DNA from: Cephalopachus bancanus
Taxonomy: Eukaryota > Chordata > Mammalia > Primates > Tarsiidae
NCBI GenBank assembly: GCA_027257055.1
Contig: JAPVLO010000115.1
Location: forward strand, 1,240,001-1,304,000
Length of the DNA stretch: 64,000 nucleotides
Direction of reading: 5' to 3'
Shown: piece by piece, positions 35,022 through 46,529 of the stretch
Position numbering within the stretch: position 1 is the stretch's first letter
How the letters are laid out: each line of letters starts with the position of its first letter
The notes under the pieces: model-generated
The model's database searches: none
Told to the model about the DNA's origin: nothing
What the model saw: only the letters and a program-made list of their open reading frames with translations
Position numbers and translations under genes: made by a program

Positions 35022-35074
35022 GTCCCGCTCCCGGCCCCGCGTCCCGTCCCGTCCCGCTCCCGGCCCCGCGTCCC
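35022..35074. repeat. GC-rich 24-bp tandem repeat near the splice acceptor
   Basis: GTCCCGCTCCCGGCCCCGCG plus TCCC occurs at 35022-35045 and 35051-35074, period 29. Extra GTCCC units lie between the copies. It ends 40 bp before the coding exon. Confidence 0.95.
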
Positions 35075-35114
35075 CGGCCCGCCTCGCTCATGGCCCGCTC
35101 GTCCCCGCCCGCAG

Positions 35115-35288
35115 ATGCCAGCGATCGCGGTGCTCGCGGCCGCGGCGTGCTGCCTCCTGCAGGTGGAGAGCCGGCACCTGGCCGCGCTCGCCGGCGGCCC
35201 CAACCACGGCAATTTCCTGGACAATGACCAGTGGCTGAGCACCGTCTCCCAGTACGACCGGGACAAGTATTGGAACCGCTTTCGCGAC
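35115..35288 (+). CDS. SPOCK1: SPOCK1 first coding exon (testican-1, N-terminal 58 residues)
   Basis: Encodes the start of testican-1, a secreted extracellular-matrix proteoglycan. By family knowledge it has a testican-specific N-terminal region, a follistatin/Kazal-like domain, a SPARC-type EF-hand domain, a thyroglobulin type-1 domain and an acidic glycosaminoglycan-bearing tail. It has been linked to protease control and neuronal matrix. Only the first part is present: MPAIAVLAAAACCLLQ is a hydrophobic signal peptide (about residues 1-20). The testican N-terminal signature NFLDNDQWLSTVSQYDRDKY (residues 33-52) follows, then WNRFRD (53-58). The exon is 174 bases, ends in phase 0 at GAC and is followed by a good donor, GTGAGT. 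The start lies directly after an AG acceptor. The leader seems a few residues shorter than the human protein as I recall it. SPOCK2 and SPOCK3 have different leaders, so SPOCK1 is firm. Confidence 0.96.
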
Positions 35289-35559
35289 GTGAGTACCGCG
35301 CCGCCTGCCTGCGGGGCGGGAGCCTCGGGAGCCGGGGAGGGGGCGGGGGCCGGTCGCCCTCGGAGGCTTGTCCCTTCTGGCTCCCGGGCTGCGTCTGGCC
35401 CGAGAGGAACTTTAAAGAGAACTCGGAAGGGCGGAGCGCTTCCTGTTACCTGTGGCCCAGGTGCGTGTGTTGCCGGACGGGGCGACTGCACTGGAATATG
35501 GCACAGGCCAGTGCCGCCGGGGGGAGGGAGGCTCCGAAGCGAACGAGTGCCCCTAAGTG

Positions 35560-36090
35560 ATGGGTGATGTTGATCGGCCGAGATCCAAGAAGACCTGCCT
35601 GGGGCAGCAGTGATTTGGACCACCTGCAGGGAGAGCTTGGGTTTTGGGGTGAGCCCGGGTCATTTATTAGGGAGTCAGGTGTTGAAGGTGTGAGGTGAGG
35701 AGGTGGTGGCCACGGTGGTGGCGGCGGTGAAGCGGGGGATGTCATGCAATGAGCCCGGGCGTCAAGTGCTGGGGAGGAGTGTGGTGTTTTGGACCCGTGG
35801 AGTCTTTAAGGAAAGGGAAAAGGGGAACGGGTAGCCAGGGGAGTTGGTCCCTCTCCCTGAAGGGGAGCCTGGGCGGCAAGAGTGCATCTCTGGGAGAGCC
35901 CTGGGCACCCAGAAGCACACCGCTGCCTGTGTCTCCCCCAAGGCTGGCTGCTCTGCCCAGGGGTATCCCGGAGGATGTGGGGCAAGAACTCCTGGGATAG
36001 GCCTCCCAGATTCAGTGGGCGCTTCCAGGGCACTTGCAAGGACCCTATTTTGTGGTACTTAACATTAGGAATTCCTGTCCCTGGGAGGCC
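35560..36090. other. Intron stretch without recognised features
   Basis: GC content falls off from the CpG island. No repeat or exon recognised. A GGTGGCGGC-type short repeat lies near 35700-35727. Confidence 0.4.
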
Positions 36091-36249
36091 TTAAATATTA
36101 GAAAGTGCCGAGGCTTAACAACAGAAAGAGAAAAGCTGTACTTTACGTCCAAATGCTCTGCCTTTTGCTCGTTGGTTTCTGGAGCAGTTTTGGGTGTTAA
36201 ACTAATATTTTTTAGCAGCGTGTGTTTTTAAAAAAGATCATTTGATCCA
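36090..36249. repeat. Diverged ~150-bp repeat, copy A
   Basis: Aligns with 37366-37512. Shared words include GTTAAACTAATATTTT, GGAGCAGTTTT against GGAACAGTTTT, and a common end TTTGATCCA. Roughly 75-80% identity by eye with small indels. Family unknown. Confidence 0.8.
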
Positions 36250-37191
36250 TGCCACAGAGCCCCATTCTTGTCTCAGGGCAAGGTGCAGAGGCTCTTTGAG
36301 GTGGGTTATGTACCTTCCTCTGCTGGATTCTTCTAAGCCCCACTCTCAGTATCCTCAGCCTTTGCAGGGAGAGGGTCTGAGGAACTGCATGGCTCCCAGA
36401 TGTTTTCTTATACTTTCTGGAGAGCACCTTCCCAGGTCCTCCTCTGGAGGAGCAGATGCACCCACAGCTTTGCATAGGGGCTTACTTGCTTCTCTTCTCT
36501 CTGTTCTGCTTATTCCTCTTTCTAGTCGACAACCGGGCTGCTTCTCTTGGAAAGGGGCTTTCAAGCACTTTCAGTGAACATCCACAGTTGCTTGGGGCTT
36601 TACTTTTAAAAAAATTATAATTTATTTCAAAAACAATTTTAATTGACACATTATAATTGCTGGAGCCTTACTTTTGCAGCAGATATGCCCCCTGCTCCCC
36701 TTCCCCATCCAGTGAGATTCCTGCCACACCTTGCCCTGACTCTGACCTGCTTTGTTAGCCAGCCATACAGTCCTGCACCAATTATCTTTGCCTGTGGCTG
36801 AAAAAGATGCCCAAGCCATGAAGGGCTCGTCTGGCGCAGAAATAATTTTGCTTTGCTTTGTTTTGTTTTTATTTTCCTATCTCTATGTTATAGATAGAGT
36901 TGAGGAACAGGCAGATGCTAAACTCTGCTAGTGATAGAAGAATTGGGCTTAGAAGCTGAGGGTCACCTTTGCAGATGCCTTGGTTCTCGTGGCAGCTGGG
37001 TTGGACTGAAAACACTTGTGCTTGTTGTGGAAAGGTTTACTGTGACTTTGTGCCTGTTCAAGGCTTTCTGGTCTCAGTGTATCATAAGCACGACATTCTT
37101 AATTCCTGCTTTACGTTTTAAAAAATTGGCCTTCCCTTCACTCTTCATCTCTCCTCTTTTTTATGAGTGATGGTGACATTTTTAAATCCTT

Positions 37192-37365
37192 GGATCAGTG
37201 TTTTTCCAAACCTGACTGAGATTGAAACTCACCTGAAGTGCTTATTAAGTTATAGCATCAAGGATCCTCCCTGGGAGATTCTGATTCCTTATTTCTGGGG
37301 TGAGTGCTAGGAATTCATATTTTAAACAAATATACTAGGTAATTCTTATGATGTTTAAGAAATAC
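37192..37365 (+). repeat. MER5A-like hAT fragment
   Basis: TTGGATCAGTGTTTTTCCAA to ATTCATATTTTAAACAAA, plus the GATTCTGATTCC-type middle, in MER5A order. Confidence 0.6.
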
Positions 37366-37512
37366 TGCCTTAACTTTGTAAAAGTGTCCAAGACATAACA
37401 TAAAGAGAGAAGTTTTATGTTCAAAAGCACTGTGTTTTGCTTCTGGAACAGTTTTAGATGTTAAACTAATATTTTTAGCGCATATATTTTTTAAAAATGA
37501 TAATTTGATCCA
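37366..37512. repeat. Diverged ~150-bp repeat, copy B
   Basis: Second copy of the 36090-36249 sequence, in direct orientation and about 1.26 kb downstream. Confidence 0.8.
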
Positions 37513-37519
37513 GCGTACT

Positions 37520-38935
37520 GTTAAAAACATCTAAAAATGCTCCCCAAATCCCAGACATCTTCAATCATCAGCCATTTTATATGCTTTGTGGAATCTTCTG
37601 ACACTTGCAGTGGCTCTGACATAATTTAACATCATTAACCTCTTTAAAGTGTTGTGAAACTCAGCCCAGATGCTCTTTTAGGGCAAGTCCAAGGATATTC
37701 AGTTAGGTCATTTACTTGGAATAACCACAAAGTCTGAGTCCCCTGGGACAAAGGAGCAAGAGGTTGTTTTCTGTAGAAAGCAGCTACTCATTGGACAATG
37801 GAGAAAGCCTCAACTAGTATTGCAGTTGCTCAACTGGCTGCATCATTTTCGTTGAGCTGGGACTTCCTTGAGGCTGACAAAGCCCCAGATTCTTTGCTAT
37901 TGCTTTGGTGGTTTTGTTGAAGTGACTGATAACTCTGAAAGTCTGTGTCCCAAGATTATTGTTATGATGCTTGTCAGTTTTTGAAACTCATTGTGAAGGA
38001 GAATGTTTTGCCTTCCTCCTGATTTGTCACTCTGTTGGACATGGGGGAGAGAACTTTTGAAGTGATATTTGAACTTAGGAAATTGAAAGCTCAGGGCTCT
38101 TTTTAGAGGGTTGATTGCAGCCATTGGTTGGTGTTACTAGGCCAGTTTTGAAATAACTATAATGACAATGATGGTGGGATGTGTACTCCATCTCCCCTGA
38201 CTCCCATGGCTGTTGGGTGTGCTGTGACATCGTCAGAGATGACCTGTCAGCCTCTACTGACCACTTTGAAATGTGTCCTATTGCTCTAGATACACTAACA
38301 CTTACTGTCTCTTATTTCCAGAAGTGAAGCCTTCAGAACTACTTCACGGCTTCTTGCCTGGAGTTATGGATCCAGGAGAAATATAGCAACAGTCTGATGA
38401 TTGCTCCTAAGTGTATTTGTGGTCTATTCGTTTTGTCATTATTCCCTTATAAAGAGTAACAATTGGAAAGTTTTGGCCAGATGGAGGCCCAGACTTCTGC
38501 ACAAATACAATGTTAAGAAGGAGGAGATGAAAAGGCAGATGTGTGGCTTTCCATCTTCGGCTGGCCTGCTTATAACTTCTGCATGGTTTGTGGTTGAGGC
38601 GTCAAGATGCCACAACCATGCACCTAATTTTTCTGAATCTGATAGGGCTTTGGCTTTACATAACCATTACTATAAGAAAAATTTCCTCTGTTCATTCGTA
38701 CATTCTATGTTCATCCATTCCAACAAATACTTGACTGTCTACCATGTGCTACGCAATGGGACTATAAGGGTGAAAAAGAGAAAAAAAATTCTTTCATGTA
38801 ACTCTTGTCTGCTTGATCAAATTCTTTCACTTATGCTGTCACACATTTCTTATTCTGTTTTCTTTTTAAAAAAATAAGTTTCTTCTTATTAAAGTAATAC
38901 ATGCTGATTATAACTACAAGATTGCAGAAATAGAT
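37520..38935. other. Intron stretch without recognised features
   Basis: No assignable repeat family or exon. A 158-codon open frame at 38401-38877 begins at a TTG, not an ATG, and has no recognisable product. Confidence 0.4.
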
Positions 38936-38937
38936 AA

Positions 38938-39130
38938 CAGCTAACATTTATGGAGCACTTAGTGTGCCAGACATTGTTCAAGGTACTCTCCATATATTAT
39001 CTTATTTAATATTCATAATCATCCTATGAGAGAATACTATTACTGTCATCCCCTATTTACTGGGATGTACAGACCCCTGGTCAAAATTATGGAGCTGGGA
39101 TAGAACCAGGCCATCTGACTCTAAGCTCTC
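38938..39130 (+). repeat. MIR fragment
   Basis: CAGCTAACATTTATGGAGCAC, CAGACATTGTTCAAGG and ATTATGGAGCTGGGATAGAACC appear in MIR order. Confidence 0.85.
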
Positions 39131-39134
39131 ACTG

Positions 39135-40830
39135 TGTCCAGCTGCCAGTCAGAAGTTGAGTGGTTTTGGGGCATGAGCCTCCATTGATAGCACGTTGCAG
39201 GCTTTTCCTGCTTTATGTCTGAGGACAATCTGCAAAGAACCTTAGGTTAAGCGAAGTGGGTTGGGAAGCCAGGTGGACACAGTGGCTGTAGGGGTCATGT
39301 CAAGGCTTATCTTCTCCTAATAATGAGCTTCTGATTTGATTAAAATAATATTGTTGCTTACACCAAACATGACATTTTCTTTCTTCTGCACATGTGAAAC
39401 TAGTGCTGACATTTAACTCTAGGATAATTACTTTTAGCAGGCCCAAAGAATCAGAAGTGTTGCCTTGGCTGGCATTTATCTTACTGTGGAGTGACCTGAG
39501 TTTGTAATTCTAATAAGAGCACGAGCACCAGCCCATGTTCTTTTTCCTTCTGGCACATACTCTGTGGGATTTGGTGGTCTCTGTAGCAGAACTGGGGTGG
39601 CAGCGAGCATCTGATCTGCTCGTTTGATCTCAACATCTCAGCTATAATGAGTTTCAAGGGCAAGTGGAGCTTATTGATAAAACAGTGGCTGGCTCAGTCA
39701 GTGGAGCTGGTGACAAAAGAGGTGGTATGGCTTAGTGGATCAGTCATTAATCTGTCACCACGGAAACTCGGTTTGTAATTGAGAGTAGCAGAAAATCATT
39801 TTGATTAAACAAGTTCAAGGAGACTTAAATGAGTTTGTGATCCCGACTCTCTTTAATGAACCCACTATCTTAAATCCCCTGTACTAGATGACCACTGATA
39901 GAAATAAGTATTTTCCAGGGATCATTATAAAAGGACATTTTAAAAGTTGGTAGGCCTAAGAGCATTGTTGTCTTCTCTGGCCCCACCTTTGGTTTGCCCT
40001 TGCCAGTGAAAAGCTAAGTCTTCTTAGATGGCAGGGCTTTGTGCCCCAGTTGACCCTCCCAGGCTGATTTCTGCCTCTCTTGGTTCTTCCCAGTCCCATT
40101 CCCACCGTCCTTCAGCTGAACTGTATTGCTGTGAGGACACATACTGCCCTATATTACAATGAGGTATTTTCAAAACCTGAAAGTGACTCCAAATGGATAA
40201 TCAGACCTACCAAATTCCTTTAGAGGAATGGGACCCTGTTGTTACCTCAACCATGGTGTCTTTCTTGAGGAGACAAAGTAATGTTAGTCATTAAATATTT
40301 CATAGTGAATCATTTTGTATTAATTATTCAATAAAATGTATTTCAAATCAAACACGCTCAATATCTAAACTCAAGCACATTCAAGATGACTCATTTTACC
40401 TTTTGCCATATTTCATCCAGTATGAGATGCCATTCATTATAAAATGCACCATTTTGAAGAACTACTAAGAAAGAAGACAGTGCCCAGGATAAAGAGTTTA
40501 ATAGACCCCTGCATAAAGTTGGGACTCTGAAGGACCACACCCTCAGTGTAGAGGTAAACAAGAAATAAACTTGCCGTGAAGGAGAGGGACCACAGCAAGA
40601 CAAGTCTCCTGTCTCCACCTTGCAATGGTGGAAGAAAGAGAAGAGATATACCCTGAGCAATTGAACGGATTGGCACTCTCAGGGGTTCTGGTGTAGAGGC
40701 ACACAACCATTGTGGCCCCCCCAAGAAAACCCCAAAACTTACACAGTTAATTTAATCCAAAAGCAACCTCAGGTTGTTCATCCTCTCTGAGCTTCTGACT
40801 TCTCATTTGTTAAGCAGGGATAATAATGTT
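39135..40830. other. Intron stretch without recognised features
   Basis: About 1.7 kb in which I see no exon, RNA gene or clear repeat. Overlapping minus-strand frames near 40391-40724 (89-95 codons) are unassigned. Confidence 0.4.
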
Positions 40831-40834
40831 AAAC

Positions 40835-41340
40835 TGATAAAGACTCTAGATTGCAAGTGACTGAAATCTAGTCCAAGCTGGCTTAAACAGAAGAGAAAAC
40901 TTATTCACTTGTATAAGCTGTGGCTTTATGTAAGACTGGATCCAGAGACAAGTTACATCATAGGACTTGGGGTTTGTATGTGTCATTTTGTCTACCCCCC
41001 ATCTTTGGGCTTTATTTCTCCTATGTTGATTTTGTTCTCAGGCTGTTTAGTTCCATGTAGTAGCTCAAGGAAATTACAAATTTACATCATCATATAGCTT
41101 TTATGTCTCAACTGTGCCAGCAAATGTCTTAGAATTAAGACTTGTCAGATTTACCTGTGTTCCATATGCATTTCTCAATTCATCTTTTTGACCAAGTCGG
41201 TAGAATATGTGGATTGTCCAGGCCTGGGTTACATGCCCAGGGCTAGGGTTTAGGACTACAGTGATGGAAGGGGTTTCACTTGATCCTGTGGTGGAAGGGT
41301 GATGGAAGGGTAGTTTCTTAGGAGGAAATGGATGCCTGGC
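40835..41340. repeat. Ancient interspersed repeat, family not assigned
   Basis: Carries CTAGTCCAAGCTGGCTTAAA and GGGTTACATGCCCAGGGC, related to phrases at 20490-20860. Taken as a second copy of that unnamed family. Confidence 0.45.
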
Positions 41341-41379
41341 GGGCAAATGTCAAATAGTTGTCTGCTGTGTTGACCAGCC

Positions 41380-41475
41380 TCATGGGATTAGCATGAAGAG
41401 TAAATTGGTTAAAGCATGTGAAACTTTTAGCACAGTGTCTGGCTTAATAGATACTCAGTAAGTGGAAGCTATTGT
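41380..41475 (+). repeat. MIR 3' fragment
   Basis: TTTAGCACAGTGTCTGGCTTAATAG and ACTCAGTAAGTGGAAGC are MIR end phrases. Confidence 0.65.
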
Positions 41476-41479
41476 TTTT

Positions 41480-42220
41480 ATTAATATAAAGAACTCCTAT
41501 AGCACTTTTATGCACTATTCCTCCATTTATAGTTGTATGCATCTGTATTTTTGCTTCTTTAATAGTTGGATGCTTCCTGAAGTAAGAGCCTATGTCATTG
41601 TGCCTCACACACGCAGGTGGTCCATAAGCATTTTGTTGACTTGAATTGCAATCTGAGCACACTTGGATGGACCCTGAGGAAGGAAAGCTTCAGGAGCATA
41701 ATAGGTACATGTGCTTATAGTCTTTGATGGTGGAAATCTAGGGATCACACACACATTGCAACACTTTTTTTTTTTTTTTTTTGGTCTAACCCCTATCTCT
41801 AAGCCAGGACTTTATAACTTTATCATTCCTTTTAGGATACACTGTTGTTTATAATTTGGTGTTCTTACACCTTTACCGTAGAGCCCAACTCAGAAAGCTG
41901 CTCAGTGAATGTTTAAATAAATTGAATGAATGAATAGATGAATAAACTATCCCAGGCCAGAATTTTTCATACCTCTGGTGGGTGGAGGGGTTCATTGCAG
42001 GGGGCTACCATTGCAGAGTGAGTCATACTAGCTTTGAATTTGCGTGTCTCACTGTATTAGTAATTGACAATGATGATGGATGCCAACAGTTGCAGGATTG
42101 TTGAGAGACGGGAAATCTGGCAGGGAAACACAGCCCTCCTCACAATTCCAGCACAGTTTCTGAATCCATGAAAAACTCTTTGAGGCAGAGTCATGCCATG
42201 ATTAAGTGCCCACCCCTAAC
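41480..42220. other. Intron stretch without recognised features
   Basis: A T-run of about 17 lies at 41766-41782, and a TGAATGAATGAATA-type short repeat near 41930. Nothing else assignable. Confidence 0.4.
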
Positions 42221-42224
42221 CTGA

Positions 42225-42360
42225 GTTCACATTCCAGTCTTGCCATGTCTAAGCCTGGGTCTTTGGCTGGAGCATCCGTTTCCTCGTCTGTAAGACTAGA
42301 ATGGTGGTACCTACTCAGTGGGGCTTGGGGAAGGGCTGAATGAGCACAGTAGTGCTTGTG
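42225..42360 (+). repeat. MIR fragment
   Basis: CCATGTCTAAGCCTGGGTC, then CCGTTTCCTCGTCTGTAAG and GGTACCTACTCAGTGGGGC, in MIR order. Confidence 0.65.
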
Positions 42361-42529
42361 ATCTTTGAGTGGTGGTTATATCTGCTGTTTCAATATGTAA
42401 GAATCTGTGATAATTTTCATTTTAAGAGAGGCTCACTTCTCTTAACTTCTGCCGTTGTGAGTGTCAGTGAGTTGTTGGCACATACTATAAATGCTGCTTT
42501 CTGTCTCATGTCTTAGAAACATGTTGGGG

Positions 42530-43270
42530 AAATTTGTTCCATGATCCTTGAGCCTGTCTTCACTCCATTCCTTGCCAGTCTGGAAGACTGCGTGAGGTTC
42601 CATATGGCCCGTTCTCTGTTATTTTCCAGTTGTAGCTCCTGGCACAGTAGACCTTCCCATCATATTGCACATGATCACTGGGCCTCTCCTGGAACTGGCA
42701 ACTCTCATCTTGAAGTCTCTGAGATGGGGTTGTGCCCAACTGTGCTTGAAATCTTATTTCTGCAAAGCCCTGTTATGCCAGCTAAGTCCTAATTGGTGTC
42801 AGTTTTAGTGTTAAGCTCTGATCCAGTTGCCTCCAGCCCATCTCAAGAGGTAATAACCCCATTCGTCCTGCGGAGTGGTCCTGGGTGGGCTCTATGGGTG
42901 GGAGAGGAGATGGGGTCCATTTTGAGGCAAATGATCCAACCCGCCTGTGTGTTACCAAGGCCTTTTCAGCACCCTCTGTACATCTGGTGCCTATTACTTG
43001 GTCTCGATTTTGCATAATGTTGGCATCACTGTCCTTGGGGAAGTTCTCCCAGGGTCTAGCAAATGCTTCTTGGCGTTCCTGCAATTCCCAGACTCCAGGT
43101 TTGGCTTTGGAACCAAAGGAAAATACTAACAGGATTGGCCAGACCTTTGTTTCTTTTCTCCAAAGACCCAATTCTTCAGTTCCAGATCATTACAGGCCTT
43201 CAGTGGGCCTATAATTCACTACAGCTGAAGCAAGTTGGCTGTGCTGTAGGAAAACTCAAACAATAACAAA
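42530..43270. other. Unassigned block with long open frames on both strands
   Basis: A minus-strand frame spans 42782-43171 (129 codons) and plus-strand frames of up to 109 codons overlap it. I do not recognise the product. The block may be an old retroelement segment. There are no convincing flanking splice sites and it lies within the SPOCK1 intron. Function unknown. Confidence 0.3.
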
Positions 43271-43314
43271 TAGTTAATGCAGGCAGGGTGCTTTGTTGAC
43301 ACAAAAATATTCTT

Positions 43315-43520
43315 TAAATGCTAATGACATGCTAGGCCTCTGCTAGGTACTGGGTGAAGAAGATAGATACATTTGTACCTTCCTTCAGTTGATGGTCTAG
43401 TGTGGTAGACAGACACACAGTTACAAAACAGCCATGTAGGTTCATTAGAGAAAAGCACTACAAGGCAGAGGCTCAGATGCTCTGAGAGTATATCACGGGG
43501 TGGGAAGTTAACTTTGGTCA
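43315..43520 (+). repeat. L2-like LINE fragment
   Basis: GCTAGGTACTGGGTGAAGA, then GTCTAGTGTGGTAGACAGAC and AAGCACTACAAGGCAGAGG, similar in order to L2. Confidence 0.5.
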
Positions 43521-44920
43521 GGGCAGCCTCCCTGGGAAGGACTTTGAGGCTGAGCCCTGTGAGATGAGCCAGGTGAGAAGAGACCGCAGGAAGAGCAGGT
43601 CCAAAGTCTTGAAGTGGGAAAGACCTTGATGTGTTTCCATCAGATGTGTTTGCCCTCGGGTTCCCCTAAGTAGCAAGCTCCCTCCTAGTGTATTTAAAAA
43701 GCACACTTCACACATTTTCAGTTTAACACACATTTTGGGGGCAGGGATATGAGTCAGCTGTGAAACAGTGAGGCACACAGATGGTCCAAGTACTCAGTGG
43801 GATGGCCTGCTCCTCTTCCTCCTTTTGAGCCTCTGTGCCATCTTCTGCAGCCATCTCTGTTGTATAAACATCCCTCACCCTGCTCCCCTTAATCCTTCTA
43901 GATACTTCTTCTATAGTGTCTGCAATCTGTGAGTTTCTCCTTTCCTCTGTGGTCAAGTGTCCTGGGCTTTAAAGCACTTAGGGTTTCCACTGTTGTTTAG
44001 AAATAAGAGCAACACAGCATTCCTTGGACAGAGAGATGATCTCAGAGATTTATATTTTAAAAGTGATACTAGTATACCTTGGCATTGCTCCTTGACTTCC
44101 TCTGCCTTCTCCCCCCATTGTTGAGAACCAACTGGGGGCCAGGCTTTGAGGCTAGAGATAAAAGCAAGATTTCCACAGCTTCAGGGAGAGATAGGCATGC
44201 ATGCAGTTGCTTTAGCCCCATGTAGAGTGCTGGATAGCACAGACACTTTTGAGCTCTTGTACCTGGGTCCTCCCAACCTTCCTATGACAGACATGAGGAT
44301 CATGGTTTCTTTTGGGGGAAGAGGAAACATGCATTCACAGACTGGTGATGTAAATTATTGGGAGTTCTTTCAGAAAGGTAATACCAACATCCACATTTAC
44401 TTGCTTGTGCTGATTTTCTTATTAGTCTATGAAAATATCCACCCCTCCCCACCAAGACCCTCTCTCTAGATTCTTGAAAATGAAGTTTTATTTGGTGCAG
44501 TGGGAAGGGAGGAAGGAAGGATATTTTATACAACTATTTGTGATAATTTGCAAATGCTTCCTGTGTGATCTGGGACACGTCACACTACAGAGGGCACCAT
44601 CAATATTCCCCAGCATAATTACGTGGTGGGTGAGCAGGCATTTACACGAAGTCCATTGGCACCTGTGGTTGGAGCAGGGAAGCAGAACTTACTGCAGGTG
44701 TTCCAGGCAATCTTTGCACAAATAAAACATGAAGAAAGCAAACATGTAGAGAGCAGAGGCCTCTACTTTCAATTTCAGCTGTACACTTTCTGCCCCGCCA
44801 TGTAGACGGAATCACTCTAGCTCAATTCTGAGAGACCAGGACAAGGCAAAAAGGGAAGATGCCCAGACAAGTGTCTTAGAGTAGTATTTTCAGAGTTATC
44901 TTTATAAAAGTCAAAAAATA
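43520..44920. other. Intron stretch without recognised features
   Basis: No exon or assignable repeat. Short frames (up to 107 codons near 44146-44469) are not recognisable. Confidence 0.4.
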
Positions 44921-44924
44921 ACTG

Positions 44925-45080
44925 GTAGGGTGGTTAAAAATTCAGATTTCATCCTCCTAGTCTAGAGCACAATCTTTAGTAGGTCAAGGGTGGCACCCAG
45001 GAGCCTGCATTTTAAACAAGCAGCCCAGATAGATCTAATGTAGGTAGATTTCAGACTGCATTTTCAGGAAAATCCTGGAG
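44925..45080 (+). repeat. MER5A-like hAT fragment
   Basis: AAAAATTCAGATTTCATCCTCC, then CAGGAGCCTGCATTTTAAAC, in MER5A order but diverged. Confidence 0.5.
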
Positions 45081-45084
45081 AGTT

Positions 45085-46525
45085 ATTACTCATCCCAAAT
45101 ATTCAACACAATTAACCCCAATGAATAATAACATTTTAGATAAAATGAGCATTTTACTTTGAAGACATGCAATACATTATTACGAGTGCAGTATTTTCTC
45201 TTATGCCACCAGTGTTGCGATGGACATCAATAGGTAGAAGGATCTGGCTTTCCAATGTGTGTATCTCCATAGGTCTCAGCAACAGCCACTGTCCTGGGGC
45301 TTTCCTAGAGTGGAATAACATTTGGCCCTTGACTGGCTTCCAGGGTCTAGGGATGCTTGTGCAAATGAGCAACAGTGGAATTGATGTGGGACCTTCTACA
45401 TAACAGAGTCCCAGGGGATCATCTCAGCAAATATTTATATCTCCAAAAGGCCAGATTCTAGCCAACTCTGGCCTGACTTTGTATCTTCTCTAACAGAACT
45501 GATCATGTTTTCTGCACAGGTGAATTGAAGGAAATTGACAGATATTGACTTTAGTTTATCGTGAAAAGGGTTTTGAAACTGAAGTGGCATTAAGGTTATA
45601 TAATAGGCAAGGAATGGTGGATGTAATAAAGGATGTTTACTTTTCTAGGAGGTGTGCCCTTGGGCACAGAGATGCAGTTACTGGCAGTTGGAAGCACAGA
45701 GAAGGTCTGAGAGATATGGGCTGGACAGTGATACTACCTGCTACTCTCTTCTTGGTATAGCAGAATTTTGCTTGGTTGGCCATTTTTTTTTTCTTCAGTT
45801 AAGATCAGAGACACCAAAAACAAAGACTCATCAAAGTTCGGAAAACTTATGAGAGTTGACAAGACTTGCCAGTACCTTGTTCTGAAGTCATTCTATTGCT
45901 CATTGAACAAACTCTCAAATTTTGCTTTACCCCATTTGACTGAATTTCTTTTAATTAATGACAAATAAATGGCACCTAAAATTGATAAAAAATAATTCTA
46001 GGAGGGAGAAAATAGTTAGGCCTTTTGGGCAGACTTTTGAGGCTATTTAGGGTTGTTCCATGGTTCCATCAATAAGGGACATATGGAGGAGTTTCTGGGT
46101 CTTCCCTTGCTCATTGGACATGATGATTTCCTTGAGACTTTTGTGGGTGTGGTTAGTTGGTATCCAGCACTTTCATCAAACCAAGGCTTCGCTTTCCATC
46201 TGAGCCAGCTAGCCTTGCCAAGATTCTGGACCTGGTCTGGAGCCTCTGACTGGCTACCTTGAGTGGGGCCTGCATCAGTTTCAGTGAATGAGAGTGTGAA
46301 AGTGCTATCCATGGTAAAGATAAAATAGTTCTGTATTTACTGGTATTAGAGAAATTGTGAGATTTTTATATGCCAGGCTTGGTGGTTTAAAAATTCCTAC
46401 CTCAGAAAGATCTTTTCCTTTTCCTTTTGAATACTTTGTTTCTTTCCATGGTCATCCTGAACCTAGATCCTTGCCTTTTTAGAAACCAGATCTGGATACT
46501 TTGATTCAGTAGATTTTGTTTGTTT
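45085..46525. other. Intron stretch without recognised features
   Basis: No assignable repeat or exon. Around 46043-46312 both strands are open (89 codons minus, about 70 plus); unassigned. Confidence 0.4.
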
Positions 46526-46529
46526 GTTT

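Larger units (their letters stand above)
34400..35114 (+). other. SPOCK1: SPOCK1 intron 1 (predicted, 715 bp)
   Basis: GT at 34400-34401 and AG at 35113-35114. GC-rich and mostly CpG island. It contains the downstream copy of the 66-bp repeat (34855-34920) and a 24-bp GC-rich tandem repeat (35022-35074). It has no obvious branch point, as is common in GC-rich introns. Confidence 0.65.
34010..35560. promoter_or_regulatory. SPOCK1: CpG island over the SPOCK1 promoter
   Basis: The sequence becomes extremely GC- and CpG-rich from about 34.0 kb to 35.5 kb, unlike the rest of the window. It covers the non-coding first exon, intron 1 and the coding exon. There is no evident TATA box, as usual for CpG-island promoters. 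The start of transcription cannot be read from sequence alone. The many long open frames on both strands here (up to 367 codons) are expected from the lack of A/T-rich stop codons. Confidence 0.85.

Noticed and set aside
33988..35623. Long open frames on both strands in the CpG island (up to 367, 255 and 222 codons)
   Set aside because: Very GC-rich DNA has few stop codons. Products are Pro/Arg/Gly/Ala-rich without domains, and only the SPOCK1 exon matches a known protein.
38401..38877. 158-codon plus-strand frame
   Set aside because: It opens at TTG, not ATG, has no recognisable domain and no supporting splice or promoter signals.
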